A stretch of DNA of 64,000 nt from Avena insularis (taxonomy: Eukaryota; Streptophyta; Magnoliopsida; Poales; Poaceae), in assembly GCA_023614405.1 (NCBI GenBank), contig CM042692.1, positions 120,707,503 through 120,771,502 of the forward strand, read 5' to 3'. Positions 46,517 through 56,155 of this stretch are shown piece by piece. The notes beneath the pieces were generated by a model that was not told the origin of the DNA, searched no databases, and was given only the letters and a program-made list of their open reading frames with translations. Both the position numbers and the translations under genes were made by a program. How positions within the stretch are numbered: position 1 is the first letter of the stretch; each line of letters starts with the position of its first letter.

Positions 46517-47377
46517 TCAAGTGTTCTCAAGTGAAGAAGCATTAAAACCAACTTTCTTGCCCTTACCTCTCTTATTTTTATTCTTAACCTTTGGGAAAAT
46601 GTGATTGTTTGGTGGAGAATAAAAGTGCATGGTCCCCTTTCCCACATCTATTATTGCTCCAAGGAGTTCTAATAGGGACCTTCCAAGTGTAATTTGTCCT
46701 TTTCCTGCACATTCAATAACAAGATAATCAGTAGAAATCATTTTCCCAAGGATCTTTGTAAACACTCCTTCAGCTATTCCAATAGGAAATAAGGTAGCAT
46801 TATTAGCAAGAGATATTTCTTTTCCTCCTTCAGTAAGCCCCCAAAGATTCAAAGATTCATAAATATCTTTGCGCATAAGACAAAATTCAGACATGATATC
46901 ACAGCGGGCTTGAAAAGTTTCAGTGTTTATCTCAATCTTTACTGTAGGGAGCCATTTTGATGGTTCAGAATTTATTGGAACGTAATTGTGATGCTCCCTA
47001 AGCGTATTATAGCAACTTTCTAAGCTAGTAGTGCTAGCCTCAAGAGTGTTTAACCTAGCAAATATTTTTGCGGAAGAAATATCAGTTTGGCTAGGCATGT
47101 TGTAAGTGAGGATCAATTTCTTTATAGAATTAATAGAATCATCCTCATTACATTGGAGGAAATCTCCTCCCACAATAGCATCTAAACCATATCTATAGCA
47201 AAGAGCAATCCCAAGGTAAAAACTGCTAAGGAACAAGCCTTGAGTCATTTTAGGCTCAGTTTTTTCATGTAGATCAGAGATTCTAGACCAAGCTTCCTTA
47301 AAAATTTCCTCAATTACTTGTTTAAAAGTGAAAATCATTTCCTCGGGTGACATAGTGATTGGAGCAAGGCTAGACAT
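46517..47377 (-). CDS. Gag/aspartic-protease-like protein of the Athila-like element
   Basis: Uninterrupted 286-codon frame from ATG 47377 to a stop at 46517-46519, starting about 190 bp after the primer-binding site. The N-terminal part (EEIFKEAWSRISDLHEKTEP) is like the Gag of Athila-type elements. A middle coiled segment (LNTLEASTTSLESCYNTLRE) follows. The C-terminal part resembles a retropepsin fold: FQARCDIMSEFCLMRKDIYE in place of a normal D-x-G-A/S site, then ITLGRSLLELLGAIIDVGKG, and ends in a basic tail (KNKNKRGKGKKVG). No zinc knuckle, RT or integrase follows. The catalytic triad looks altered (Asp kept, Gly replaced by Met), so protease activity is doubtful. It may serve trans-mobilisation or simply be young. 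Confidence 0.65.
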   Translation of the reverse strand: MSSLAPITMSPEEMIFTFKQVIEEIFKEAWSRISDLHEKTEPKMTQGLFLSSFYLGIALCYRYGLDAIVGGDFLQCNEDDSINSIKKLILTYNMPSQTDISSAKIFARLNTLEASTTSLESCYNTLREHHNYVPINSEPSKWLPTVKIEINTETFQARCDIMSEFCLMRKDIYESLNLWGLTEGGKEISLANNATLFPIGIAEGVFTKILGKMISTDYLVIECAGKGQITLGRSLLELLGAIIDVGKGTMHFYSPPNNHIFPKVKNKNKRGKGKKVGFNASSLENT

Positions 47378-47566
47378 GGTGGCAACTCAAGATAGGAACT
47401 AATTTTTGTGTGTTTTTGAAATAAGAAAGCAAACTAGTAAAACTATTTTTTTGTGTTTTTTGAAGAACAAAACAAGCAAACAAAGCAAAAAGAAACTAAG
47501 AAAAACAAAAACAACAAAGTAAAGAGATTGGTTATGAGGGACTCCCCTTGTGAAGATGTCCTTGAC

Positions 47567-47584
47567 TCCCCGGCAACGACGCCA
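47567..47584 (-). other. tRNA-Asp primer-binding site of the Athila-like element
   Basis: The plus strand reads TCCCCGGCAACGACGCCA, the 3' end of tRNA-Asp with one change, 10 bp from the LTR edge at 47595. It fixes the minus orientation. Confidence 0.8.
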
Positions 47585-47594
47585 GAAAAATGCT

Positions 47595-49215
47595 TGATGG
47601 CTCTATGTATGGCGCCTAGAAAAATGCTTGATGGCGGTGTTGATGTAGAGCTCGTTGGGAACCCCAAGAGGAAGGTATGATGAGCACAGCAGCAAGTTTC
47701 CCTCAGTTATGAAACTAAGATTTAATCGAACCAGTAGGAGCAAGGAAACACCCTAAAGGTGTTACTAGCTGAGCTTTGGCAGGGCGCACTACCAGTGCTA
47801 GTAGCAACATGGAGACCTGCACAACACAACCACAGAACTTTGTCCCCAACTAGCGATGAGGTTGTCAATCTCACCGTGTTTTGCGGAAAACAAAGGATTA
47901 AACGTATCGAATGGAAAGAAGTAAAAGTTTGCAGAAAGTAAACACAAAGCAGAAACAGCTTATAGATTGTATGTAAAAGACAAGGACCGGGATCCATAGC
48001 TCACTAGAGGTGGCTCTCCTTAAGATAGATAACATGCTGGGTGAACAAATTACAGCGGGGCAATTGACAAACAGCGAGAAAGCAATACATGCATATACTA
48101 ATCATCTTGACTCCTTTGAGACTTGATTGGGCATTACAACATAATACATAGACCGCCATCCAACTGCATCTATGACTAATAATCCACCTTCAGGTTATCA
48201 TCCGAACCCTCCAGATTAAGTTGCAAGCAATAGATTATTGCTTTACTTAATCGTGTAAAGTAAACAATACGATTGTTCTATGAACAAAGGATTGTTGTTT
48301 TCTCCCTAGTAGCAACATCACATCTAGTACCTTAGAGATTTCTGTCACTTCCCCAGATTACCAGAGGCATGAACCCACTATCGAGCATAAATACTAACTC
48401 TTGGAGTTGCTAGCATCTACTTGGCCAAGATAGCTACTAACAACGGAAAGCATGCAAGATCACAAATAACAAAGACATGAATCAATAATCAATCTGAAAT
48501 AGCATCTCAATATCCATCGGATCCCCGCAAACACAACATGTATGAATACAAATAGATGATCTTGATCATGAATGGAGCTCACAAGATCTAAACATGAAAG
48601 CACAAAGGAGGAGAACAAACCATCTAGCTACTACATGGATCCGTAGTCCAAGGATGAACTACTCACGCATCACACCGGAGGCTTGCATGGTGATGAAGAA
48701 GGCCTACAGGGTGAATTCCCCTCTTCGGCAGGGTGCCGGGAAGAGCTTCAGATCCCTCCCGATCTAGGGATGGAGATGACGGTGGCTATAGACTCTTTCG
48801 TGGATTTTTGATCGGGTACTTAGGGTTTTCGTCCCGAGGGCAATATATAGGCGGAAGGAGAGGCCGAGGGGGTGGCGGGAGAGGCCACACCACCCCCTGG
48901 CGTGAGCCAGGCCTGGCCGCGCGGCCAGGTGGTGTGGTGGCTCCCTGGCCCTTCTCCGTCTCGTATTCTGGCACTTGATCCCTTCCGAAAAATAGGTACT
49001 TTGGCTTTTGTCCCGTCCAATTCTGAGAATATTCATTTTCTGACTTTCCTGGAACCAAAAACAGCAGAAAACAGGCAGCTGGCACTGTGGCTCTTGTTAA
49101 TAGGTTAGGCCAAGAAATCATATGAAAAGTACTCCAAAGTTGGAACAAAACACAAGAAAGTGGATAAAACCAAGCATGGAACATCAAAAATTATAGATAC
49201 ATTTGCAATGTATCA
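47595..49215 (-). repeat. Right LTR of the Athila-like element (5' in element orientation)
   Basis: 1621 bp, TGATGGCTC...AATGTATCA on the plus strand. Next to the primer-binding site on its left and to target duplication GCAAC on its right. A short local duplication (GAAAAATGCTTGATGG) straddles its inner edge. Confidence 0.87.
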
Positions 49216-49640
49216 GCAACACTATCAAGTACAGAACACGGAAGAGCAAGCGAAGAAAAAAATTCCATCAAACACACGATTCTTCTAATTAGAGGCTGAC
49301 ATGGAAGATCTAGAAGCCTGACTAAACGACAGATGTATCGATCAAAATTATTGAGTTCACATCAGGGAGGCACGAGCCAAGGAAAAAATTCCATTATACA
49401 CATGTTTCTTCTAATGAGAGGTTGACATGTGGGACCCAACAACCCGAATAAACGACAGATGCATCGAGCATCACTATCAAGTTTGGAATAGGGTAGCGCG
49501 AGCAAAGAAAAAATTCCATCATACACAAAATTCTTTTAATGAGAGGCTAACATGCGAGATCTAGCAGCCTCACTAAACGGCAGATGCATCGATCAACATT
49601 ATCGATTTCACATCAGGGAGACACGACCGAAAAGTATGGT
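49216..49640. repeat. Right part of about 125-bp tandem array
   Basis: Repeat starts at 49290, 49415 and 49540 give an exact 125-bp period (TAGAGGCTGACATG / TGAGAGGTTGACATG / TGAGAGGCTAACATG). Continues the array cut at 33666. Each unit carries AAAAAATTCCATCATACAC and GACAGATGCATCGA. Confidence 0.78.
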
Positions 49641-49893
49641 CTGCTAGAGACAATGACATCCGGGACCCACACGCCTCAAAAGATTTTGATGAGTCAACAT
49701 CGCGTGAGGAACCGAACATCTTACTTTTGCCACGCGCCGACTGAGTTTCGTCCATATTTTTAGTGATTTCTTCATAGTAGAGGGCCACGAAAATGAAAAA
49801 AAGTTTTCCATCAGCCACGGTCGAGCGAAGAAAATCATTGCGGAAGAAATGCCTTCTACAACGACTGACGGGCCAAATCGTTGCAGATGGAAA

Positions 49894-49907
49894 CATTTCT
49901 TGTAGTG
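49894..49907 (-). mobile_element. CACTA-type transposon terminus
   Basis: CATTTCTTGTAGTG is the reverse complement of CACTACAAGAAATG, the standard Triticeae CACTA end. It lies about 250 bp after the 125-bp array, and such subterminal arrays are usual for CACTA elements. I found no matching opposite end in the window, so the element is truncated or its other end lies elsewhere. Confidence 0.5.
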
Positions 49908-50391
49908 GAAGTAGATGACACCAATGTACAAGCTACCCTATGATCTCCACCTATCTAAAAACAAGTAAAGCATAGCTATATGCCTATAAAGAAAGCGCTT
50001 TTCCGGAGGCAACCCGGTTGTTTCTATTTTGGATTTTATTTTTGCACTATTTCTATGGCAAGAGGGTTTTCTTTTGGTTTTCTTTCGGAAGCTTTTAGTA
50101 AAGTACCAAGTTCTACCAATTTGGACGTTTTAAAGTTGATAAAACATATGGAGTTGCAAATTCCTGCACATACATAGCCTCACCTCTCTCCATTTATTCT
50201 TTTTGCCCGAAATGCATGAGAGACATGGTTTCTCTCGCTCTAGCTATTTAGTGCCTAGCAGGGTAGAGAGGAGTCCCACACTTCCCTCCACAAGCTCCAC
50301 CACCTCGTCGACCAATACGCAGCTGCCTCCCACCTTTCCATCATGGACATGGTCATGGTCTACCATGGACCCAAACCCTCGAGAGATAAAG
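49908..50391. other. Intergenic segment
   Basis: No supported gene. It ends in target site TAAAG (50387-50391) of the Gypsy-like element. Confidence 0.4.
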
Positions 50392-50930
50392 TGTGGGGTC
50401 CCCCAGATTTATCATCCGAGAAATCCCTATTATGCGCATATCCATGTTCCCATGATTAGTGAGCCGTGAAACATAATCGTCAAGTATCATTATAGCATCC
50501 AAAATTTAATGAGAACAAGACCCACATTGATGCCATTATGGGTACATAACCTTCAGCAGCGGATCTTCATCATACAGAGAGCCCAATCATGCCTGAATCT
50601 ACAAGCAACTGACTGGGAAGACGGCCTAGATCGCATAGACGTCAACGAGTCCATATCCTTCATGCTTCTGAAAGTCTGGCCAAGTAAATAGCCAGGGACA
50701 ATGCTAGAACATTTGAGAACATGTAAAAAAATAAGCCAAGACATTTATTTTGTTAAATAAATTTTTTCAACTAAGGGTGAGGTAAGGAGTATATCATCTG
50801 TTATACATTTAGTTGCATAAGTACAAATAGACAAACAAACACTACATCATCAAGCAAGAAAAAGTTTTTGTTCCCCCTAATTTTTGCATTCTGGATAAGT
50901 AGGTAATGTTACTAAAATTGGAATGTTACA
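50392..50930 (-). repeat. Left LTR (3' in element orientation) of the Gypsy-like element
   Basis: TGTGGGGTCCCCCAG...GGAATGTTACA on the plus strand; lacks four bases (CTAT) near the edge compared with the right copy. Confidence 0.85.
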
Positions 50931-51401
50931 GACCTTTCCCCCTTAAAGGAGTCTCGTCCCGAGATTCAGGGGATATAGGGTTGGGGGGAGTTGCGACGAG
51001 GGGTTATACTCTATCTATGGTAACTCAGAGATACTAGGCTTACCGCAAGACTACTACGTCAGCACTGGGTCTGTGCTTAGTTACTTCTGCTTATTGAGTG
51101 GTTGATCGTCCAATTTAGAGGATGTTGGTGAAATCATTGTGGGTGCTTCATCTTGATCTTCGGAGATTCTGGTGGAGTCCTTGTGTAGCTTGAGGAGGTA
51201 GGATTCCCAAATAGTGGATGGAGGTTGACCCTCTTCTCTTCCTTCTAGAGTTTGGTCGACTTGACGAGTCGTGGTTTCTGTGGGTTGTCTTTGAGTAAGT
51301 GCTTTTTTCTATTATAGTGGGAAAGACACGGGCGTTTCGAGTTGGCACGACCCTACCTTCTTGAGATGGGATGGTAATTGGGAGACTTGTCGGGTTGTAG
51401 T

Positions 51402-53709
51402 TGAAAGGGCATGTATGCCCCATGTGTGGTTTTGGTAATTAATGACAATCTCTATGGACTAATGTGTAAATTGAGTGTCACTTGTAGGTTTGTCCATTGG
51501 CATCGCTTGGACCATTTGTTGGTCTCAAGGATGAAAAAGAAGAAGAAATGTCCACGGGCTTTGTGCCCATTGGAATCATGAAGAAGAACAAGATCAAGTT
51601 TGTCTTGGAGAAGAAGAAGAAGATGGAGTTCCTTATGGCTATCTTCAAGACATCATCATCAAGAAATGAAGTGCAAGCGCAAGATGCACCATCTCTAGAA
51701 GATCTCATGCCTGGAGCTTGCCATCCTCGGCGATCATGGTGTGATGTAGACAAGTTCAAAGAGGAGGTTTCCCCATGGAGTATGGGGGAGCTATTCGCAA
51801 GTCTTCATCAAGCAAGAGCGAGTAAGAGCGATCAAGGAAGGTGTTCCATCTTGAAGGTGTCAAGATCATCTACATCAAGCTCAAGTGGGATGCTCAAGGC
51901 AAAGGTATGATCTTGATAAGGTTTCTTTTTACCTGTCTCTTGTAGTGTTGAGAGACCGGTTTTAGGATAGATAGCCGTACTATCAAGAGGGGTTCTCGTG
52001 TGAGTAACTCGATCGCATCTTTGGGAGAGAGATCAAGCCTTTGCATACATAGCTTCATCTTTCTTGGTTGTTGTTTGTTTCTTGTCCATGTGAGGATCTA
52101 GAGCTTGTGGTTATCTTCATTACAAGCTCTAGTTCGTCAAAAACGGATTTCCCTTGCATATCTTTCTATGTTTTTTATCTTGCGGGTTTTTTTGGCTCCA
52201 CACCTTGGGAGATATCTCACATATATATATTCATGCTATTTTCTCCCTTGGATTCTACACGTCGTCATCTTTCCAACAAAATTGGTTTCATCTCGTTTGG
52301 AGTTTGAATGCAAAAGTTGTGGCAGTTTTGGTTCTGGAGTTTTTGCCTGACCGGAAGTTCCGGTCGTCTACTGGTAGTACTGCTAGAGCATTTGCCGCCG
52401 GTAGTACCGGTGTTAATTCTAGCCCAAATTCCGGTAAACCCGATTTTGGTTCAGCTCTCTCTGTCTTGGTTTGCGCTATTTGTCGGTACTTTAGTCGTAA
52501 TCTTGGGCGGTAGAACTGGCCATACTTGTTTATGTGTTCGTTCGAATCGCCTTTTTGGACCGTTGGCTGAGTGCCACCGGTACTACCGGCCGTGCGCGAA
52601 ACTGTGAGTAACGGGCAGATCGGGGAGCCCTTTAAAAGGAGCTCCCCTTTCCCCTTCGGACTTCACTTGTTCTTCTTGGTTTTTCCCTTCTCTCTCTCCT
52701 CCATTGTTGACCTTGAAGAGCTTGCCCTCTCCCCTCCCCCTCCTATGATTCTTGCATCTTTTTGAGGGATTTGAGAAAGGAGATCTAGATCTATAACCCC
52801 ACCAAACCAAATCCCTTCTTTGTGAAGGAATTCTTGGGATCTAGATCTTGGAGAGTTTTGTGTTCTCCTCTTGTGTTCTTCCTCTCTTATTCCCCCAATA
52901 GATTTTGTAGCTTTGGTGGAATTTGAGAGAGAAGGACTTGCCTCTTGCATTTGGTGCATAGGTTTGAGTTCTACTCGGAGATTCGGCGAGTTCAAGCTCT
53001 TGGGTGCTTGGAACCCTAGACGGTTGTGTGGAGTTGTGGTGTGTTCTTGGTGCTCCAATTGAGTTGTGGAGGTTCCCCAAGCTTGTTGGCCTATTGTGGC
53101 ATTGTGGAGCCTTTGTGGGGTTTCTTGGGAGCCCTCCAATTGTTGTGGAGTTTGCCCCAAGCCTTGTACGGGTTCGGTGACCGCCCTCAAGTGTCCCATA
53201 GTGGAACGTGAGTAGGCCTTTGTGGCGAGCTCACGGGAGAATAGGTTGAGCCTTTTGTGGCATCGGTGAGTTGCGTGCCTTCACATCTTGGGGTGAGGCC
53301 TTGTGTGGCGTTGGGTGAGCATCGAGCCACCACACCTCGAGGTGAGCCATTTGTGGCGTTCGAAATACATTGCGCCACCACACCTCTCCAAAGGAGACAT
53401 AGCTTCTTTGGAAGTGAACTTAGGGAAACAAATCATCGTCTCTGCGTCCATCGGTTATCTCTCAACCGAGCCCTTTACTTATGCAATTTACATTATGATA
53501 GCCATCACGCTTGAAGTACTTTATCTTGCTATCACCTTGTTGCTTATCTTGCTTAGCATAGGTTGTTGGTGCACTTAGTGAACCTAGTGAATATAGGTTT
53601 TGGCTTGATAAATTAAACGTTAAGTTTTATTCTGCATTTATTAGAGCCTAAACCGTAATATTTTAAAACGCCTATTCACCCCCTCTAGACGACGTCCGTT
53701 TCCCTTTCA
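51402..53709 (+). repeat. 5' LTR of the SIRE-like Copia
   Basis: Ends TGAAAGGG/CCCTTTCA. Contains GGTAGTAC/CCGG motifs near 52370-52590, a TATA-like CTTTAAAAGG near 52631, and short GTGGCG-rich repeats near 53230-53400. Open frames inside (for example 51497-51910) have no domain and are probably noncoding. Confidence 0.82.
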
Positions 53710-53767
53710 GTTGGTATCAGAGCGAGGTCTCTCGCTTCTTAGGCTTCACCGCCTCGAGAGTAAAAAG

Positions 53768-56035
53768 ATGTCTCCTAGGGGTTTAGTGCACTCTCACACA
53801 TTTACATTTGATGGCACAAATTATGATGTTTGGCGTATTCGCATGCTTTATCATTTCCTGGTCATTAACCCAAATATTGAGCGAATTCTAGATATGGGCT
53901 TGTCTCCTCCTAAGGATCCCCAAAATCTATCTTTAGAGGAGGAGACAAACTCTTATCTCGAAGCTCAAGCATCTAATGTGCTTGTTAATGCTGTGAGCTT
54001 TGTAGTTCTTTCCTCCATCATGCCTTTTCGGAATGCTCATGATATTTGGACCAAGCTTCAAGCAAAATATTATGTGTCCAAGCTTAATGAGGATGATTGT
54101 GTTCCCTCCACCTCCGGCCGTGATGAGTTCTCATCTTCCTCCACTTCACGTACATGTGATTTATCACAAGGTAACAATATGGTGAGTGGTGATACAACTT
54201 GCAATGTTGGTAGTGAGTTTTCCATTGATTATCCTTCATATCTATCTCATTGCAATGTTGTATCTTTGGGCATGAACACTTGTAGGACTATATGTGACTT
54301 ACATCCTAGTGTTGATTGCCCTTGCATATCATGTAGAAATGCCTTGAATATATCTCATGATGATATGCTTGTTTTGCCTTGTTGCCATGATAAATGTACT
54401 TCTTTTTCCTCTAGTACTTGTGTTGCTAACCATGTAGAGGAAATCGAAGAATGTATGGGCCAAGGCAAGGTTGTGATTGGAGCTTCAAGTGTTCCCCCAC
54501 CATCACCTTCTCCCAACATTCACTTATGCCTCATGGCTAAGGAATCAAAGGTAACTTCTCCTTTGGATCCCAATGCACCTAATGATGATGTGAATGTTGA
54601 CTTAGAAGTAGAAGATGATGTTTCTTCTTTAAAAGAGAAGGGGGAGCTAGTCCTTCGTGCTCTACACAAAAATAAAAATTCTTGCTCTACTTTCATTGAA
54701 ATCTTGAACTTTGCCATTGAAAGTAAGCAACTAATTTATGAGCATGAGGACACAACTGAAAAAATGAGTAGTCTTGAGCGTGAGTATGCTAATTACATTG
54801 CAAACCTAAATGAAGCTCTAGAAGAGGAACAAACCACCAAGGAAACTCTTGAGGATACCTTTGCTCTAGAGCTATCTAGAGTGAAGAAATCTCATGATAG
54901 AGAATTTGAGGTGGCAAGTGCCCTCCAAATTAAAAATGATGAGCTTGAAGTTGCTTATGCCAAACTCCTTGAGGATTTTGAGCACCTCAACAATGGCTCT
55001 AGGGTCATCAAGGGGGAGCTCATCAAACTCACCGAGTCACATGAGCAACTTAATTCTTCATAATCTAAAAATCTTTCCAAGTTTCCCTCACCTCTTACTA
55101 CTATCAATGATGCTTGTGCTACTAACTCTATCTCTTGTGAAGCATCCATTGTGAAGGAGAATGTTGAGCTACATGCTCAACTAGCTTTGCTAACTAGCAA
55201 CTATGGAAAATTGGAAGAGAGTCATGCTAAACTCTCAAGATCGAATGAGGATCTTCTAGTTTCCCATGGTAGGCTAAAGTTGGCTCGTGAGGCTATTGTG
55301 TCAAAGGTAACATCTAGTGAGCCTCATGTGGACATTAGCACGACATCTACTCCTAGTGTCATATTGCCATGTGCTAGTCCTTATAGTTCATCCACTCATG
55401 CTATTGATACATCTTGTGATGAATTACACTCCTTGCCTTATTGCTCTAACATTGTAGCATCTACTTCCTCTAGTATTGTTGTTGATACTAACCATGTAGA
55501 GTAAAACAAGAAGCTCAAGGCTCAAGTTAATTCTTTGAAGAATGACTTGAAGAAGTGTCATGAAGGGAAGACTACACTCAAGAACATCTTGGGTGTGCGA
55601 AGATCCCCAAATGACAAGAGTGGGCTTAGATTCAACTCCAACAACAAGAACAAGCCCACCAAGTTGTTGAAGCACAAGGGTAACAAGAAGAATGGCCAAG
55701 CTCAAGTGAAGAATCCGGCCAATATTGTGTGCTTCAAGTGCAAGGAAGAAGGACATCATGTGAGATGTTGCCCATTGAATAAGAAGCAACAAGGGAAGCG
55801 GCCTCAAGCTCCATCTCAAGCTCCACCTCAAGCTAGAAGCGGGCCTCTTCCCAAGACTCAAGCTCTTCCTCAAGGGGTGGCATCTTCCAAGAAGAAAGAT
55901 AGCAAGAGAAGAACTTGCTACATATGCCGCGAGAAGGGGCACCTTTCTTCCTCATGCACCATGGGTAACTCCTCATCCCATCCTATCTTGATTGATGATG
56001 TATATTCTCTTCGTAAGGGGATTCCTAGTTTATGA
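53768..56035 (+). pseudogene. SIRE-type Gag with two in-frame stops
   Basis: ATG 53768 opens MSPRGLVHSHTFTFDGTNYD, a Gag start with the DUF4219/UBN2-like FDGTNYDVWRIRM motif. Then come NAHDIWTKLQAKY, a Cys-rich segment (CPCISCRNA ... PCCHDKC) and a long coiled coil (about 54700-55300). Two CCHC knuckles close it: CFKCKEEGHHVRCC (about 55730) and CYICREKGHLSSSC (about 55917). The frame is continuous to TGA at 56033-56035 except for TAA at 55061-55063 and 55502-55504. Its length of about 755 codons fits SIRE Gag. No pol follows. Confidence 0.82.
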
Positions 56036-56155
56036 CCAGAGATCCTAATTATCGAGTTTTTGCTGATGAGATGCAGTAATTACGATGCGCTTCTTGGTTT
56101 TCGGAGCTTGCGATGCATGGTTGCTGGGGGTAGTTGGCCCTCTTCCGGCTGGAGT

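Larger units (their letters stand above)
33667..49215 (-). mobile_element. Athila-like Gypsy retrotransposon, non-autonomous, carrying a nested Copia
   Basis: Right LTR 47595-49215 (1621 bp). The left LTR is 33667-34496 plus 43038-43821, split by a Copia element; without the insert it is about 1609 bp. The minus-strand primer-binding site at 47567-47584 matches tRNA-Asp (TGGCG-CGTTGCCGGGGA type, one mismatch), typical of Athila. The polypurine-like AAGCTTGGGGATAT (minus) is at 43822-43835. Target duplications are GAAAC (33662-33666) and GCAAC (49216-49220), one mismatch. The internal domain of 3773 bp encodes one Gag/protease-like ORF and no RT or integrase. The LTR start TGATACATTGCAAATGTATC resembles wheat Fatima-type LTRs (from recall). 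Confidence 0.85.
51402..56036 (+). mobile_element. SIRE/Maximus-like Copia fragment: 5' LTR plus Gag
   Basis: The LTR at 51402-53709 (2308 bp) has inverted ends TGAAAGGG...CCCTTTCA and is followed by primer-binding site TGGTATCAGAGC (53712-53723). A very long Gag frame follows. The similarity stops just after Gag, and minus-strand Gypsy sequence resumes near 56036. Protease, integrase, RT, RNase H and the 3' LTR are absent, so the 3' part was deleted. No target duplication can therefore be checked. Long LTRs with TGAAAGGG ends and a long Gag are traits of the SIRE/Maximus lineage (from recall). Confidence 0.8.

Noticed and set aside
51497..51910. 137-codon open frame inside the SIRE-like LTR
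   Set aside because: LTR sequence with Lys/Ser-rich low-complexity content; no evidence that it is translated.
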